Below, piece by piece: positions 7,101 through 7,613 of a stretch of DNA of 7,613 bases. How positions within the stretch are numbered: the stretch's first letter is position 1; each line of letters opens with the position of its first letter. The DNA is from Flavipsychrobacter stenotrophus (lineage in GTDB: Bacteria; Bacteroidota; Bacteroidia; Chitinophagales; Chitinophagaceae), in assembly GCA_947372365.1 (NCBI GenBank), contig CANBTK010000079.1, positions 1 to 7,613 of the forward strand. The letters run 5' to 3'. The notes beneath the pieces were generated by a model. It had not been told where the DNA came from. It ran no database searches and saw only the letters and a list, made by a program, of their open reading frames with translations. The translations under genes were made by a program, and so were the position numbers.

Positions 7101-7323
7101 GGGCAATGTCATTTAGTTAAGGATTTTGGTAAAGGTTATGATGCTGAAGGCATCACATATTTATAGCTCAAAGGATATTTCCATGCCGATGCCGTAGGTA
7201 TCGCATGTAAAAATCTAATTTTGTGACGACATTCGATACCTACGGCATCGGTGATATTTATTAATCCATATCTATAAACATGCGATCCCTATGGGATCGG
7301 TGCTTAACTAAACGACATTGCCC
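7101..7323. repeat. Nested palindromic element, 223 bp, MITE- or BIME-like
   Basis: The outer arms are 21 bases each (7101-7121 and 7303-7323) and match at 20 of 21 as an inverted repeat; the left arm begins GGGCAATGTCATTTAGTTAA. Inside are four related hairpin units in the order plus, plus, minus, minus: 7139-7166, 7186-7215, 7251-7222 and 7300-7270. They share the pattern GATnC-nnnAG-GnATC followed by CAT(A/G)T and, in two of them, TTATAG. The two middle units form a perfect 18-base inverted repeat, CCGATGCCGTAGGTATCG (7186-7203) with 7234-7251, around a 30-base loop. The outer two units also complement each other at about 20 of 27 positions. The whole could fold as one long cruciform or as separate hairpins. 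It has no open reading frame of note and no clear target-site duplication. Confidence 0.75.
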
Positions 7324-7325
7324 TG

Positions 7326-7362
7326 ACGGGTGACAGTTAACGTAAGCCCGTTCTATTTTTTT
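7326..7362 (+). terminator. Terminator-like hairpin with T-tract, plus strand
   Basis: ACGGG (7326-7330) pairs with CCCGT (7347-7351) across a 16-base loop that contains TTAACGTAA, and TTCTATTTTTTT follows. The shape is that of a plus-strand intrinsic terminator, though the stem is short and the loop long. No plus-strand gene precedes it; the nearest upstream plus-strand sequence is the 223-bp palindromic element. It may end an unannotated transcript through that element, or be chance. Confidence 0.3.
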
Positions 7363-7403
7363 AGTGCATTTTTAAACCCGATTTGGTATAGGCAAGCTGC
7401 CCC

Positions 7404-7448
7404 AAAAAAGAAAATGCCATTTGATTGAAGAACCCAATCAAATGGCAT
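7404..7448 (-). terminator. Intrinsic terminator for the minus-strand gene at the window edge
   Basis: ATGCCATTTGATTG (7414-7427) and CAATCAAATGGCAT (7435-7448) are exact reverse complements, giving a 14-bp stem with a 7-base loop. Read on the minus strand, the stem runs into TTTTCTTTTTT (7414 down to 7404). It begins 58 bases after the stop codon of the partial gene at 7506-7613, the normal place for that gene's transcript end. Confidence 0.88.
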
Positions 7449-7470
7449 ATAAAATATTATAAAAAAGCAG

Positions 7471-7509
7471 CAATTGCCGAATTGTCAAATTCACGAATTG
7501 CCGAATTAT
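7471..7509 (-). repeat. AATTGCCGAATT cluster, right arm of an inverted pair
   Basis: This carries AATTGCCGAATT at 7472-7483 and again at 7496-7507, the reverse complement of the motif in the 6989-7035 cluster, with CAAATTCACG between them. The cluster overlaps the stop codon of the minus-strand gene (7506-7508) and otherwise lies in its 3' untranslated region, ahead of the terminator hairpin. Confidence 0.75.
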
Positions 7510-7613
7510 TTCTTCAAGCCTATCTCCCTCAGCCTTTCATCAAGGTATTCGCCTGCTGTATAATCTTCGTAAGCTTTAGGGTGGCTGGCGTCAATGCAGC
7601 TATCCAGGCAGGC
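7506..7613 (-). CDS. C-terminal 35 codons of an unidentified protein (partial)
   Basis: One minus-strand frame is open from the window edge to a TAA at 7506-7508. It encodes a charged, helix-like end containing ACLDSCIDASHPKAYEDY and then GEYLDERLREIGLKK. The amino-acid make-up is that of a real soluble protein, with a CxxxC pair near its visible start. A strong intrinsic terminator sits 58 bases downstream in the right orientation. I do not recognise the family from so short a tail. Its stop codon lies within the AATTGCCGAATT repeat cluster, so the repeat reaches the very end of the reading frame. It is upstream of, and parallel to, the DUF4290 gene, but the terminator and 644 bases separate them. 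Confidence 0.75.
   Translation of the reverse strand, partial: ACLDSCIDASHPKAYEDYTAGEYLDERLREIGLKK

Noticed and set aside
7101..7323. CRISPR array
   Set aside because: The hairpin units are diverged, in both orientations and unevenly spaced, with no regular spacers and no cas genes.

Overview
The window looks like chromosomal DNA from a Bacteroidota (Bacteroidetes) bacterium, probably of the Chitinophagia/Sphingobacteriia type. The best evidence is the DUF4290 gene, a family known essentially from this phylum, lying just upstream of murA. Supporting evidence is a MurA of Bacteroidetes type (PGGDKIGRR in place of the Cys loop), a TAnnTTTG-type promoter, no Shine-Dalgarno sequences before the starts, and abundant intergenic hairpin repeats. 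The genus cannot be fixed from the sequence alone.

Layout. Bases 1-437 hold a possible 22-codon tail of a plus-strand gene, then a repeat-rich gap made of three small hairpin units (84-237) and an inverted pair of a GGGCAATGTCATT motif (269-395). Next come ruvB (438-1460, plus) and a 248-base gap with a perfect 24-base palindrome. They are followed by an 882-residue secreted/membrane protein (1709-4357, plus) that joins DUF3857, a transglutaminase-like domain with an intact Cys-His-Asp triad, and a C-terminal DUF2569 membrane domain. This gene converges on murA (4567-5871, minus). Upstream of murA, and separated from it by a good intrinsic terminator (5969-6001), is the DUF4290 gene (6076-6861, minus), with a long Asn/Gly/Lys/Gln-rich tail. 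The 644 bases from 6862 to 7505 contain no convincing gene. They hold a nested palindromic element of 223 bp (7101-7323), a pair of inverted AATTCGGCAATT clusters (6989-7035 and 7471-7509), and an intrinsic terminator (7404-7448) for a minus-strand gene whose last 35 codons enter the window at 7506-7613.

How the genes fit together. They are mostly housekeeping genes: RuvB for Holliday-junction branch migration and MurA for the first committed step of peptidoglycan synthesis. The DUF4290 protein has no known function. The DUF3857/transglutaminase/DUF2569 protein is probably an envelope protein of unknown substrate. There is no operon in the strict sense: each gene is set off by about 200 bases or more, and the minus-strand genes have their own terminators. 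I see no defence system, prophage, CRISPR array, tRNA, rRNA or transposase. The unusual content is in the intergenic DNA, where two different but similarly organised hairpin-repeat arrays each sit beside copies of the same GGGCAATGTCATT motif, about 6.7 kb apart.
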